Positions 18,527 to 27,205 of a stretch of 58,496 nt of DNA are shown in pieces. Location of the stretch: NCBI GenBank assembly GCA_021157525.1, contig JAGGWK010000056.1:1-58496 (forward strand). Direction: 5' to 3'. A model generated the notes under the pieces. The model was given only the letters and a program-made list of their open reading frames with translations, did no database searches and was not told the origin of the DNA. How positions within the stretch are numbered: position 1 is the stretch's first letter; each line of letters begins with the position of its first letter. This stretch comes from Candidatus Cloacimonadota bacterium. Lineage in GTDB: Bacteria; Cloacimonadota; Cloacimonadia; Cloacimonadales; TCS61. The position numbers and the translations under genes were made by a program.

Positions 18527-19913
18527 ACGAATATTAATAGTTGAAGACGAGTGCTTGATTGCTGAAGACTTGAAAATGACGTTACAACAATTTGGCTATG
18601 AAGCCAATTCTATCGTAGCCTATGGCGAAGAAGTGCTGAGTGTAGCCCGGGAAATAAAACCTGATCTGGCCTTGATAGACATCAAATTACGGGGTGGGAT
18701 GGATGGTCTTTCAGCTGCTCAGAACTTGTACAACGAATTGGGTACCCCCGTTATTTTTCTCACAGCAAATGCCAATATCGATACCATTAAAAAAGCGGCA
18801 AAATCTGCCCCCTATGGTTATTTGATAAAACCCTTCCAGGAGCGGGAATTGCAGGTCACTATCGAGCTGGCTCTTTATAAACACAAGATGAACCGTTTTT
18901 TGCGTGATCGTGAAATCCTGCTTCGTAATGTGATAGACATTGATCCGAATATGATATACGTGAAGGATCGAGAAGGCCATTTTGCCATCGTGAATCGATC
19001 CTTTGCCGACATGTTTGGTCTTTCTCCCGAAGAAATCGTAGGCAAGACGTTGCAAGATCTGGCAGATCAGGGCAAACTTTCTGTTTCGCTGATGGAGAGG
19101 CTTTTGCAGGAAGAGATCCAGGTAATGTCAAAGGCTGCACGCATCCATGTACCCGAAGAAGTCTTTGATATCGGCGATGGCAAATTGTGGTTGAAACGCA
19201 CCGTTATTCCACTGGAATTGGATGTATTAGATTCTGGATTACTGGGAGTTTGGGTAGAGATATCAGACTTGAAAAATACCGAATTGCAATTGGAAGAAAG
19301 CTATCGGCAATTGCAAAAGGTAATGGAACAAACCGTGAATGGCTTTGGGGCTGCTATGGAGATGCGCGACCCCTTTACTGCAGGGCATCAACGAAGGGTT
19401 TCCGTCCTTGCGGTAATCTTGGCCAAAAATCTGGGGCTGGATGCACAGAGGATAGAAGCGGTTCGCCTGGCAGCACTGCTTCACGATATTGGGAAGATCT
19501 ATATTCCTTCAGAGATACTGAACAAGCCCCAGCATCTCCTAAACCAGGAGTATGATCTGGTAAAGTTGCATCCCGAAGTGGGATACAATACCCTGAAGAA
19601 AATCGATTTTTCCATGCCCATCGCAGACATCGTTTTGCAACACCATGAGAAGCTGGATGGCTCTGGATATCCAAAGGGATTAACCGGCGACGAAATCCTT
19701 TTTGAAGCGAAAATCATCAGTGTGGCAGATTATGTGGAGGCCATGGTGAGCAATCGCCCCTACCGGGAAGCTCGCAGTCTGACTGATGTCATCGAAAAGT
19801 TGAAAAAGCTTCGGGGAATCAGCTATGACGCCGATGTGGTAGATGCGTTCATCGATCTGGCAGAGACTAGACGCTTTGATTTCAATCTCTTCACCGAAAT
19901 TACCAGCGAGTAG
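18519..19913 (+). CDS. response regulator with PAS and HD-GYP domains (c-di-GMP phosphodiesterase)
   Basis: Predicted to degrade cyclic di-GMP. The 464 residues comprise a receiver (VEDE, Asp in ALIDIKLRGGMDG, Lys in KPFQER), a PAS sensor domain (about 135-255, with VKDREGHFAIVNRSFADMFG) and an HD-GYP domain with HDIGK and HHEKLDGSGYPKGL, both catalytic motifs present. It overlaps the cyclase gene by eight bases, so a synthase and a hydrolase with similar receivers are produced from one message and may answer the same kinase. The PAS ligand cannot be read from sequence. Confidence 0.92.
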   Translation: MSKRILIVEDECLIAEDLKMTLQQFGYEANSIVAYGEEVLSVAREIKPDLALIDIKLRGGMDGLSAAQNLYNELGTPVIFLTANANIDTIKKAAKSAPYGYLIKPFQERELQVTIELALYKHKMNRFLRDREILLRNVIDIDPNMIYVKDREGHFAIVNRSFADMFGLSPEEIVGKTLQDLADQGKLSVSLMERLLQEEIQVMSKAARIHVPEEVFDIGDGKLWLKRTVIPLELDVLDSGLLGVWVEISDLKNTELQLEESYRQLQKVMEQTVNGFGAAMEMRDPFTAGHQRRVSVLAVILAKNLGLDAQRIEAVRLAALLHDIGKIYIPSEILNKPQHLLNQEYDLVKLHPEVGYNTLKKIDFSMPIADIVLQHHEKLDGSGYPKGLTGDEILFEAKIISVADYVEAMVSNRPYREARSLTDVIEKLKKLRGISYDADVVDAFIDLAETRRFDFNLFTEITSE

Positions 19914-20025
19914 CAAAACGAAGCTATCAGGAATCAGGTGATTCTCCGGCGGTATCTGTTTAAATCCTTGACACCAAAATCGGTTCTGAAATGCATAACT
20001 CAAAATTAGTATAATGGAGGCTATA

Positions 20026-20400
20026 ATGGTACGTGAAGATTGTTTGTATACCGAAAGCCATGAATGGGTAAAAGTTGATGGCGAAATTGTAACCATCGGA
20101 ATTACCGACTACGCACAACAGGAACTGGGCGACATCGTTTTTGTCGAACTTCCCGCCGTTGGTGATGATGTAACTGCCGGAGAACCTTTTGGTTCTGTGG
20201 AAGCGGTTAAGGCTGTTGAAGACATCAATTCTCCCGTGAGTGGTGAGGTCGTAGAAGCCAATGAAATTTTGGAAGATGCTCCGGAAACCATCAATAAATC
20301 TGCTCTTGAAGAAGGTTGGATTATCAAAGTAAAACTTTCTGATACTGCCGAACTGGACAAATTGCTGACGGCCGATGCTTACAAAAAACTCATCGGATAA
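20026..20400 (+). CDS. gcvH: glycine cleavage system H protein
   Basis: A lipoyl carrier protein that shuttles the aminomethyl group between the P, T and L proteins of glycine cleavage. The 124 residues contain ESHEWVKVDGE, the lipoylation site in SVEAVKAVEDINSPVSGEVVE, and the usual C-terminal WIIKVKLS. I start at 20026 because GGAGG lies five bases upstream; an earlier ATG at 20014 lacks a site. No gcvT or gcvP is nearby, so it may serve enzymes encoded elsewhere or act as a lipoyl relay. Its 3' end overlaps gmk. Confidence 0.93.
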   Translation: MVREDCLYTESHEWVKVDGEIVTIGITDYAQQELGDIVFVELPAVGDDVTAGEPFGSVEAVKAVEDINSPVSGEVVEANEILEDAPETINKSALEEGWIIKVKLSDTAELDKLLTADAYKKLIG

Positions 20401-21028
20401 CCATTCCTTATCCGGCTTCGGTAAACGAAGTTTTCTGATAATTCTTATTGCTCCGTCTGGTGGTGGTAAATCTACTATCGCCGGTCGTATTTTGCAGGAT
20501 GCGGAAAACATCGACTATTCCATCTCCTATACCACCCGAAGTCCACGGGGGCTTGAAGAGAATGGCAAACAGTATTTCTTTGTTAAGGATGAAGACTTTG
20601 AGCGCCTGATTGCCGAGGATGATCTGTTGGAACATGCCACCGTTCACGGCTATCAATATGGCACATCACGCAGTTTTATCCAGAGCAGATTAGCAATGAA
20701 ACACCATGTGATTATGGATATCGATGTTCAGGGAGCTATCCAGATCATGAAGAGTGAGATTGACACCGTTACCGTGTTTGTCTTACCACCCAATGAAACA
20801 ATATTGCGCAACCGCCTTACTGCCCGCGGTACCGATTCACCTGAGGTGATCGCCCGCCGGCTTATCAATGCACGAGGCGAAATTGCGCAAATGCAGCTCT
20901 TTGACTATCTGGTGATAAATGATGATCTGGATGAGGCTGTAGAACAGGTGAACGCGATTATCTGCGCAGAAGAATTGAAGACTGCGCGATATACCGATGT
21001 TGAACGCATATTTTACGGGAGTGAATAA
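20375..21028 (+). CDS. gmk: guanylate kinase
   Basis: Phosphorylates GMP to GDP with ATP. The 217 residues show the P-loop APSGGGKST, the GMP-binding SYTTRSPRGLEENGKQYFFV, YGTSRSFIQ, MDIDVQGAIQI and a lid with ARRLINARGEI. The N-terminus is about 15 residues longer than usual and overlaps gcvH by 26 bases, so initiation may be at a later non-ATG codon. The following omega subunit gene is the common partner of gmk. Confidence 0.95.
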   Translation: MLTKNSSDNHSLSGFGKRSFLIILIAPSGGGKSTIAGRILQDAENIDYSISYTTRSPRGLEENGKQYFFVKDEDFERLIAEDDLLEHATVHGYQYGTSRSFIQSRLAMKHHVIMDIDVQGAIQIMKSEIDTVTVFVLPPNETILRNRLTARGTDSPEVIARRLINARGEIAQMQLFDYLVINDDLDEAVEQVNAIICAEELKTARYTDVERIFYGSE

Positions 21029-21030
21029 TT

Positions 21031-21255
21031 ATGAAAGAACGTAGCGTTGATGAATTTCTCGAAGAACACAACATGACTTATCTGTTTTTACTGCTTGCAA
21101 ATCTGGAAGCAGAAAGACTGGTAAATCTGCCATTTACCGTACGGAAGGAATTTAAGAAAAACATCCCGGGTTTGGCTTTGGACCATATTGCAAAAAATGA
21201 AATTCCTGATTATGTGGCCCAAGACGAGGTTTTCGAAGAAGATCACACCGATTAA
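21031..21255 (+). CDS. rpoZ: RNA polymerase omega subunit-like protein
   Basis: A 74-residue protein matching the omega/RPB6 pattern: TYLFLLLANLEAERL aligns with the helix that clamps the beta-prime C-terminus, and GLALDHIAKNEI with the family ALEEIAAGKI. Omega helps assemble RNA polymerase and mediates ppGpp effects in some bacteria. Conservation is moderate; the gmk-rpoZ order supports the call. GGGAGTG lies upstream of its ATG. Confidence 0.75.
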   Translation: MKERSVDEFLEEHNMTYLFLLLANLEAERLVNLPFTVRKEFKKNIPGLALDHIAKNEIPDYVAQDEVFEEDHTD

Positions 21256-21257
21256 CA

Positions 21258-21947
21258 ATGGTTCGTAAAGAATTGGAACAATATCTTGAATTCCTTGAAA
21301 TATCAGGAATTCAAGATATTTATTTTTCAAAAAAGGCATCCGCAGAAAAGGTGATAACAGCGAAGCCATCGGCTTTTGTATCCAATACCAAAGGCCAGAA
21401 ATTGGAAGCTCTGCAAAATGCCTATAAAGATTGCCAGAAATGCGAGTTGTGGCGAGGGCGCAATAAGTTCGTTTATGGTAATGGCAACCCGGACGCAAAA
21501 CTGATGCTTATCGGCGAAGGGCCCGGAGCAGAGGAAAATGCTACAGGCCAGGTGTTTGTAGGCCGCGCCGGACAATTGCTTACAAAGATGCTGCATGCCA
21601 TTCACCTCAGACGCGATGAGGTGTATATCACCAATATCGTAAAATGTCGCCCCCCGAACAACCGGGATCCCCTGCCTCAGGAACGGGCCGCCTGTATGCC
21701 CTACCTGCTGGAACAGCTCGCCATTATCCAGCCTGAACTGCTGCTGCTGATGGGCAAAGTTGCAGCCAATACCATTTTAGAATCTCGAGATACTCTCACC
21801 AAAATGCGGCAGCACACCCACCTGTTTCAGGGTATAAAAACCTACGTGACCTATCACCCTTCGGCATTACTGCGCAACGAACACTGGAAACGTCCCGCAT
21901 GGGAAGATCTGCAAATGCTGCAACGAGACTATGAAGCTTTGACATAA
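21258..21947 (+). CDS. family 4 uracil-DNA glycosylase (4Fe-4S)
   Basis: Removes uracil from DNA to start base excision repair. The 229 residues have an iron-sulfur set of cysteines (CQKC near residue 55, then KCRPP and AACMPYL), the family GEGPGAEEN motif in the active site loop, FVGRAGQLL, and the C-terminal TYHPSALLRN. The first 50 residues form a variable, Lys-rich extension common in this family. It follows rpoZ by two bases and precedes dnaB by eleven. Confidence 0.92.
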   Translation: MVRKELEQYLEFLEISGIQDIYFSKKASAEKVITAKPSAFVSNTKGQKLEALQNAYKDCQKCELWRGRNKFVYGNGNPDAKLMLIGEGPGAEENATGQVFVGRAGQLLTKMLHAIHLRRDEVYITNIVKCRPPNNRDPLPQERAACMPYLLEQLAIIQPELLLLMGKVAANTILESRDTLTKMRQHTHLFQGIKTYVTYHPSALLRNEHWKRPAWEDLQMLQRDYEALT

Positions 21948-21958
21948 TACGAGGAACC

Positions 21959-23329
21959 ATGGCAAAAAAAACCGACAGACAATTACCCTACGACATAAAT
22001 GCTGAAGCCGCCGTCCTTTCTGCAATGATGATAGACAATTACGTGGTGTCAAAAGCCTTTAATATACTCAAGACAGAGCATTTCTACCGCCGCGCTCATC
22101 AACACATTTTCAAAGCCATGATGAGCCTTTACGAAAATAACACGGAAATCGACATCATCACCCTCATCAACAAACTCAGGGAAATGGGTCTGCTGGATGC
22201 CGTGGGTGGCGAGGCCTTTATCAACGAACTTTCCGACATGGTAATGACTGCCGCAAATATGGATTACCATGCCACTATCGTATTACAAAAAGCGCTGCTC
22301 CGTGGACTGGTGCAATCATGCACCGAAATCATCGATAACTGCTACAACAGCAATCAGTCGGTGGATGATATCGTGGACGATGCGGAGCAGAAGATCTTCA
22401 AAATTGCTGAGCGTCCTGGCACCAAATCCTTTGTCGGATTGCGGGAAATCATCCCTCAGACCATCCAGAATATCGAAGACATCGCAACAGCGAAAAAATC
22501 CATTACCGGCGTCCCTTCCGGTTTCCGCGATCTGGACAAAAAGATCGGTGGATTTCGCCCGGGACAGCTGATTATCATTGCTGCCCGTCCTGCCATGGGT
22601 AAGTCTGCCTTTGCGCTGAATATAGCGCTGAATAGCGCCTGGATGCACGATAAAAAGGTGGGAATCTTTACTATGGAGATGGAAAGCGAAGAGTGCCTGA
22701 TGCGTATGCTCAGTGCAGCTTCCGGTATGCGTGATCTCTCCCGCGCCGTAAGTATGGAAACCATGCTCAAAGGCTATGGCATGGATCAACGTAAAATTCT
22801 TACCATCACCGGACTTGCAGAAGCTCTCTCGGAAAAAGATATCTACATCGATGACACCGGCTCAAATACCATCCTGGATGTACGGGCAAAATGCCGCCGT
22901 CTCAAAGCGGAAATCGGTGGTTTGGATATCGTCATTATTGACTATATGCAGCTGATGTCTGTATCGCGGAATCGAGATAATCGGCAGCAGGAAATTTCGG
23001 AAATATCCCGTTCTATGAAAATTATGGCTAAAGAGCTGGGACTTCCGGTTATAGCACTTTCTCAGCTTAATCGTGGCTTGGAAAATCGCGAAGACAAGCG
23101 TCCTAAACTGGCTGACCTTCGTGAATCTGGTGCTATTGAGCAGGATGCTGACATTGTGATGTTTATCTATCGAGATGAAGTGTATAATCCCAGTACACCG
23201 GACAAACAAAACCCTAAAGAGGGCAGTGCGGAGATTATCATAGGGAAAAATCGTCACGGTTCCATCGGCTCAGTAGATCTTACTTTTATCAAAGAATGCA
23301 CTCTCTTCAAAGATTCCTTCTATGAATAA
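21959..23329 (+). CDS. dnaB: replicative DNA helicase DnaB
   Basis: A hexameric helicase that unwinds DNA ahead of the replication fork and binds primase. The 456 residues have the N-terminal helical domain (PYDINAEAAVLSAMM), linker, and RecA-like domain with Walker A ARPAMGKSAFALN, Walker B VIIDYMQLM, LSQLNRGLENR and a C-terminal ESGAIEQDADIVMFIYR. No intein is present. GAGGAACC precedes the ATG, and the 3' end overlaps the next gene by eight bases. Confidence 0.96.
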   Translation: MAKKTDRQLPYDINAEAAVLSAMMIDNYVVSKAFNILKTEHFYRRAHQHIFKAMMSLYENNTEIDIITLINKLREMGLLDAVGGEAFINELSDMVMTAANMDYHATIVLQKALLRGLVQSCTEIIDNCYNSNQSVDDIVDDAEQKIFKIAERPGTKSFVGLREIIPQTIQNIEDIATAKKSITGVPSGFRDLDKKIGGFRPGQLIIIAARPAMGKSAFALNIALNSAWMHDKKVGIFTMEMESEECLMRMLSAASGMRDLSRAVSMETMLKGYGMDQRKILTITGLAEALSEKDIYIDDTGSNTILDVRAKCRRLKAEIGGLDIVIIDYMQLMSVSRNRDNRQQEISEISRSMKIMAKELGLPVIALSQLNRGLENREDKRPKLADLRESGAIEQDADIVMFIYRDEVYNPSTPDKQNPKEGSAEIIIGKNRHGSIGSVDLTFIKECTLFKDSFYE

Positions 23330-24077
23330 TCCTATTTTGCGGATTCTGCGGGAAATTGGCTCTTTTGTGCTTTTTCTGTTGCACATCAGCAGTCATTTGC
23401 CCCGCATGCGCAAACGGCTCTTGGAGATTGTGATGCAGATGAAGCGCATTGGCGTGGATTCCATCTGGCTTATTTCCATCACGTCGGGGTTTACAGGGCT
23501 GGTTACATTAGTGCAGGCGTCTTATCAAACCAGTGACTACATTCCCACCTCACTCATGGGAGTAATGGTGGCAAAATCGACTATGATCGAGCTGGCACCG
23601 GTACTCACGGCACTGGTTCTTACTGGTAAAGTAGGAGCTTCCATCGCCGCCGAAATCGGTACCATGCGGGTGAGCGAGCAGATTGATGCACTGGAAACCA
23701 TGGCCATCGACCCTGTGGATTTTGTCTATATGCCCCGTGTAATAGCTGGCGCAGTGATGGTGCCACTTCTCACTATCTATGCCAATATCGTGGGGATTTT
23801 CTCAGCGTATATTCTTTCGGTTCACCTGAATAACGTAAATTCTTTCACTTTTTTTAACAACATGAAGAACTTCTTTTTACCCTGGGATCTCTGGGGGGGA
23901 CTCATTAAAGGTTTTTTCTTTGGAATAATCATCACCACGGTGGGATGCTATGCCGGCGATCACGCTCATGGCGGCGCCGAGGGTGTGGGGCGTGCAGCCA
24001 CGCGCGCCGTTGTCTATTCAGCCATCCTGGTACTGATGATGGATTTTGTGGTAGCCAGTGTGCTCTATGGCGCGTAA
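23322..24077 (+). CDS. MlaE-family ABC transporter permease
   Basis: An inner membrane permease of the MlaE family, which moves phospholipids or other lipids between inner and outer membrane with an MlaF ATPase and an MCE (MlaD) protein. The 251 residues have five or six membrane helices and the conserved GKVGASIAAEIGTMRVSEQIDALETM and GGAEGVGRAATRAVV segments. Neither ATPase nor MCE protein is encoded next to it, so partners must be elsewhere. It overlaps dnaB by eight bases and the next gene by eleven. Confidence 0.88.
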   Translation: MNNPILRILREIGSFVLFLLHISSHLPRMRKRLLEIVMQMKRIGVDSIWLISITSGFTGLVTLVQASYQTSDYIPTSLMGVMVAKSTMIELAPVLTALVLTGKVGASIAAEIGTMRVSEQIDALETMAIDPVDFVYMPRVIAGAVMVPLLTIYANIVGIFSAYILSVHLNNVNSFTFFNNMKNFFLPWDLWGGLIKGFFFGIIITTVGCYAGDHAHGGAEGVGRAATRAVVYSAILVLMMDFVVASVLYGA

Positions 24078-25086
24078 TCTCTTCATCTGGATCACTCTTT
24101 TTGTGCTGCTTCTGGCAGGATGCAAACAGGCTCCGGCCGACGCTGTTCCCGCACCAGATCATCCTTTTACCATCTTGTACAGTGGTTTTGGCCAAAGCGA
24201 ATCTCAGCAGCAGAGTATCCGCACCTTCCTTCTGGAAGCCTGTGACCTGGATCCGGTGTTTATCACCTGTTCCGATGCTACTCAGGCATTGGCTGCATTA
24301 CGGCAGGATTCCCTGCAGGTAGATGTGTGGATCGGGCTGGATAATGTGATTGCTCCGTTGATTGAAGTTGATTCGTTGTTTGCCGATGTTCACACGCCGC
24401 AGCGTTCTGGCCTTGGCACTGATCGAAGCTTTTTTGCACCTCGAAAAATTGCCGCCTACGGTTACAGTTATTTCGCTATTTTATACGATTCGCAAGATGT
24501 CCAGGAGCCTCCAAGAACCTGCGGTGAATTGCAGGATGGCGCATGGCATGAAAGTCTGCTTCTGCCCGATGCCCGAATATCCAGCTTGGGAAATGGCATG
24601 GTGCAGTGGTCTAATGAGCTTTTTGGTGATAATGGCTATCAACAGTTCTGGCGGAGCATCAAGCCCAATGTCTATCACATTACGCCAGGTTGGCGTGAAG
24701 CCTTTGATATGCTGCTAGCCGATGAAGCTCCTCTGGCCATCGGACTGGTTTCTCAACCCTGGGGATATCACCTCAAGGATGATGTGGCCCGGTATAAAGC
24801 AGTGTTACCTCAGGAAGGAAGCTGGCTCTTTCTGGAAGGAGTAGCAATCCTGAAAAAAAGCACTTATAAAGCTGAAGCCCAGAAAGTGGTGAATCTCCTC
24901 TTTACCGAGGAGTATCAGAGCCTGGTAACCACCCAGGGATGGCTCTTTCCCGTTGATACCCATATCGAAATGATCTCCGGCATTCATGGCTTGAAGCCCA
25001 CTGGGGAGCGACGGATAAAAAGCAGCGAAATCGCTGCCCACAACACTTATTGGATCTTACGATGGAAAAAAATAGTATTGAAATGA
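24067..25086 (+). CDS. periplasmic binding lipoprotein, ThiB-like
   Basis: A predicted lipoprotein: signal helix with lipobox LLAGC at about residues 14-18, then about 320 residues of a type 2 periplasmic binding fold. Segments such as FTILYSGFG, QVDVWIGLDN, SFFAPRKIAAYGYSYFAILYDS and TTQGWLFPVDT resemble the thiamine- and iron-type binding protein class. No permease or ATPase lies beside it, so the substrate is open; thiamine is a guess from similarity. The ATG at 24067 lies inside the end of mlaE. Confidence 0.68.
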   Translation: MARNLFIWITLFVLLLAGCKQAPADAVPAPDHPFTILYSGFGQSESQQQSIRTFLLEACDLDPVFITCSDATQALAALRQDSLQVDVWIGLDNVIAPLIEVDSLFADVHTPQRSGLGTDRSFFAPRKIAAYGYSYFAILYDSQDVQEPPRTCGELQDGAWHESLLLPDARISSLGNGMVQWSNELFGDNGYQQFWRSIKPNVYHITPGWREAFDMLLADEAPLAIGLVSQPWGYHLKDDVARYKAVLPQEGSWLFLEGVAILKKSTYKAEAQKVVNLLFTEEYQSLVTTQGWLFPVDTHIEMISGIHGLKPTGERRIKSSEIAAHNTYWILRWKKIVLK

Positions 25087-25565
25087 CCGAACCCTTTCGC
25101 ATTGTTTTGTATCAACCGGAAATCCCGGCAAACACCGGCAACATCGGCAGATTATGCGTGGGAACAAATACCCAGCTTCACATCATTAAGCCCATGCGGT
25201 TTCTCATAACAGATAAACAGGTAAAACGTGCCGGACTGGATTATTGGGATAAACTGGATATTCATATTCACAACAGTTTTGAAGATTTTTTAGCAGAGTT
25301 TTCCGATAAAACCATTTATTTCTGTACAACTAAAAGCCAGAAATATTATTCGGATAGAGTGTTCAAATCGGGTGATTGTTTTGTTTTTGGTCCCGAATCC
25401 CGCGGTATCCCTGAGGATATCTTGCGGCAATATGTAGATCAGACAATTACCATTCCCATGAGTGGCGAGATTCGGTCACTCAATCTGGCAAACAGTGCAG
25501 CTATCGTATTGTACGAAGCTTTGAGGCAAACCGGGTATCGCGGTGAACCGCATCCTGGGCTATAG
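25083..25565 (+). CDS. trmL: tRNA (cytidine(34)-2'-O)-methyltransferase TrmL
   Basis: A SPOUT-family enzyme that 2'-O-methylates the wobble base of leucine tRNAs. From 25083 it has 160 residues, close to the E. coli length, with the three family motifs PEIPANTGNIGRLC, FGPESRGIPEDIL and IRSLNLANSAAIVLYE. The frame is open to an earlier ATG at 25062, but the start at 25083 overlaps the preceding stop (ATGA) and gives the expected N-terminus before FRIVLYQPEIP. Confidence 0.92.
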   Translation: MTEPFRIVLYQPEIPANTGNIGRLCVGTNTQLHIIKPMRFLITDKQVKRAGLDYWDKLDIHIHNSFEDFLAEFSDKTIYFCTTKSQKYYSDRVFKSGDCFVFGPESRGIPEDILRQYVDQTITIPMSGEIRSLNLANSAAIVLYEALRQTGYRGEPHPGL

Positions 25566-25576
25566 AAGGAGGAATG

Positions 25577-26458
25577 ATGTTACAGGGATCCTATGTTGCG
25601 TTAGTTACACCATTTAAAAACAACGAAATCGACTATAATGCCTTCGAAAAATTACTACAATTTCATCTGGATAGTGGGACCGACGGCATCTTACTGTGTG
25701 GTACCACCGGCGAATCCCCGGCATTAGCGTCGGATGAACGGGAGCGGCTTGTTCAGTTTGGCCGGCGGGTGATTGACGGTGCCTGTCCTATGATGGTGGG
25801 TACCGGCTCTAACAACATTCATCATACCATTTCGTCGACTATCAAGGCACAGGGCTGGGGCGTGGATTTTGCCCTGGTGATCACGCCATACTACAATAAA
25901 CCAACCCAGGCAGGGATGTATCACTATTTTAAACATCTGGCATCCCAGAGCGATATTCCCATCGTGATTTACAATGTTCCCGGCCGCACCGGCGTGAATA
26001 TAAACGCAGAGACCACGGTGCAACTGGCCCGAGAATGTACGAACATCGTGGGGATAAAAGAAGCAAGCGGTAATTTAGTTCAAGTCACTCAGATTTTGCG
26101 GGATGCACCGGCGGATTTTGTGGTGATGTCTGGCGAAGATGCCCTCAATTATCCCATCATGGCCTGTGGCGCAAAGGGCGTGATTTCTGTGACGGCTAAT
26201 GTGTTACCGCAGCAGGTTCACGATCTCACCGTCTTTACCAACAAGGGTAAACATGATAAAGCCCGGAAACTGCATCTTTCACTGCTGGAGATGAACAAAA
26301 TTCTCTTCTGCGAAACAAACCCCATACCGGTAAAAGAAGCACTGCACAGCATGGGAATGATCGAGCGGGAAATGCGGATGCCACTGTGGCCTTTGCAGGA
26401 TGCAAACCGGCTGAAACTGAACAACGTGCTGAAATCTTACGGACTCCTCCAAGGATAA
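25577..26458 (+). CDS. dapA: 4-hydroxy-tetrahydrodipicolinate synthase DapA
   Basis: Condenses pyruvate and aspartate semialdehyde, the first committed step to lysine and meso-DAP. The TIM-barrel protein of 293 residues has GTTGESPAL for substrate binding, the catalytic Tyr in YNVPGRTGVN, and the Schiff-base Lys in VGIKEASG. Two ATGs lie at 25574 and 25577; the spacing from AAGGAGG favours the second. Its product fits the meso-DAP type MurE half in the dcw cluster. Confidence 0.95.
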   Translation: MLQGSYVALVTPFKNNEIDYNAFEKLLQFHLDSGTDGILLCGTTGESPALASDERERLVQFGRRVIDGACPMMVGTGSNNIHHTISSTIKAQGWGVDFALVITPYYNKPTQAGMYHYFKHLASQSDIPIVIYNVPGRTGVNINAETTVQLARECTNIVGIKEASGNLVQVTQILRDAPADFVVMSGEDALNYPIMACGAKGVISVTANVLPQQVHDLTVFTNKGKHDKARKLHLSLLEMNKILFCETNPIPVKEALHSMGMIEREMRMPLWPLQDANRLKLNNVLKSYGLLQG

Positions 26459-26460
26459 TC

Positions 26461-26847
26461 GTGCGGGTTCGTAAAAAACCAACAAACAAAAATCTGGTGA
26501 TCTGTCCCCGCTCGAAGCAATGGACTGATCTGGTAGTGTGTGCTGCCGGATGTGAGCGACGGGCAACATGCGAAATATACCGAAAATCCATTACAATAGA
26601 GGATTTGCTGGAATTCATAGAAAACCATCCGGATTATGAGATAAAAGGAGAAATCATGGCTGCAGGAAAAACAACTACCACAAAAACCGAGAAGAGGTAT
26701 TGGGTTATTTATCCCGATACAACCTACAAAGAAGTTACCGAATCGGAGATCATTAACAATCCACAGGAATACGTGGACAAACAGATTTGGGACAAACCGC
26801 CCTTTAAATACGAAGTAGTTATTTCTCTGAAAAGGATTAAAGCTTAG
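26461..26847 (+). CDS. small Cys-containing protein of unknown function
   Basis: I do not recognise this 128-residue protein. The GTG at 26461 follows the dapA stop by two bases, with AAGGA upstream. Residues 14-38 hold four cysteines (ICPRSKQW, VCAAGC, ATCEIY) that could bind a metal or cluster. A Thr/Lys linker near 66-75 separates this from a C-terminal part beginning KRYWVIYPDTTYKEV. An in-frame ATG at 26656 has its own AAAAGGAG site and would give only the C-terminal 63 residues. The gene converges with the VanZ-like gene, overlapping by 11 bases. Confidence 0.65.
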   Translation: MRVRKKPTNKNLVICPRSKQWTDLVVCAAGCERRATCEIYRKSITIEDLLEFIENHPDYEIKGEIMAAGKTTTTKTEKRYWVIYPDTTYKEVTESEIINNPQEYVDKQIWDKPPFKYEVVISLKRIKA

Positions 26848-27205
26848 CCTGTTTCAGGTTGTGGATGATGCCCACAATAATGAGCATCAGGCCAATGCCC
26901 ACCAGATCTGCCAGCAGATCCCACCAGGAAAACATACGGCCCGGGATGGGAATCTGATGGAGTTCGTCTGCCAGGGGAACCCACAGGCAAAGAGCATAGA
27001 GGCGACGCCGGGCAACGGCAAAATCCTGAGGTGTAAACATCAATAAATAGAGAAGTGCCCAGATGGCGTAAAAGCCACTGTGAGCCAGCTTGTCGATGTT
27101 TACAATATTATCTATGGGAATCGTGAGTTTGGGTAATGAGGTAAGAGTAACCAGCAAGACCGTCCACATCCAGAAAAACAACTTATAGATCACTCGTTTT
27201 TTCAT
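26837..27205 (-). CDS. VanZ-like membrane protein
   Basis: A 122-residue protein with four predicted membrane helices and the VanZ-family signature NIDKLAHSGFYAIWALL, LADELHQIPIPGRMFSWWDLLADLVG. VanZ is linked to teicoplanin resistance, but most chromosomal relatives have no known role. It overlaps the end of the upstream DUF3108 gene by 23 bases, so it is last in the pgpH-led group. Confidence 0.82.
   Translation of the reverse strand: MKKRVIYKLFFWMWTVLLVTLTSLPKLTIPIDNIVNIDKLAHSGFYAIWALLYLLMFTPQDFAVARRRLYALCLWVPLADELHQIPIPGRMFSWWDLLADLVGIGLMLIIVGIIHNLKQAKL

Noticed and set aside
19931-19944. Small hairpin GAATC-AGGT-GATTC after the HD-GYP gene as a terminator
   Set aside because: A five-base stem with no T run is too weak to call.
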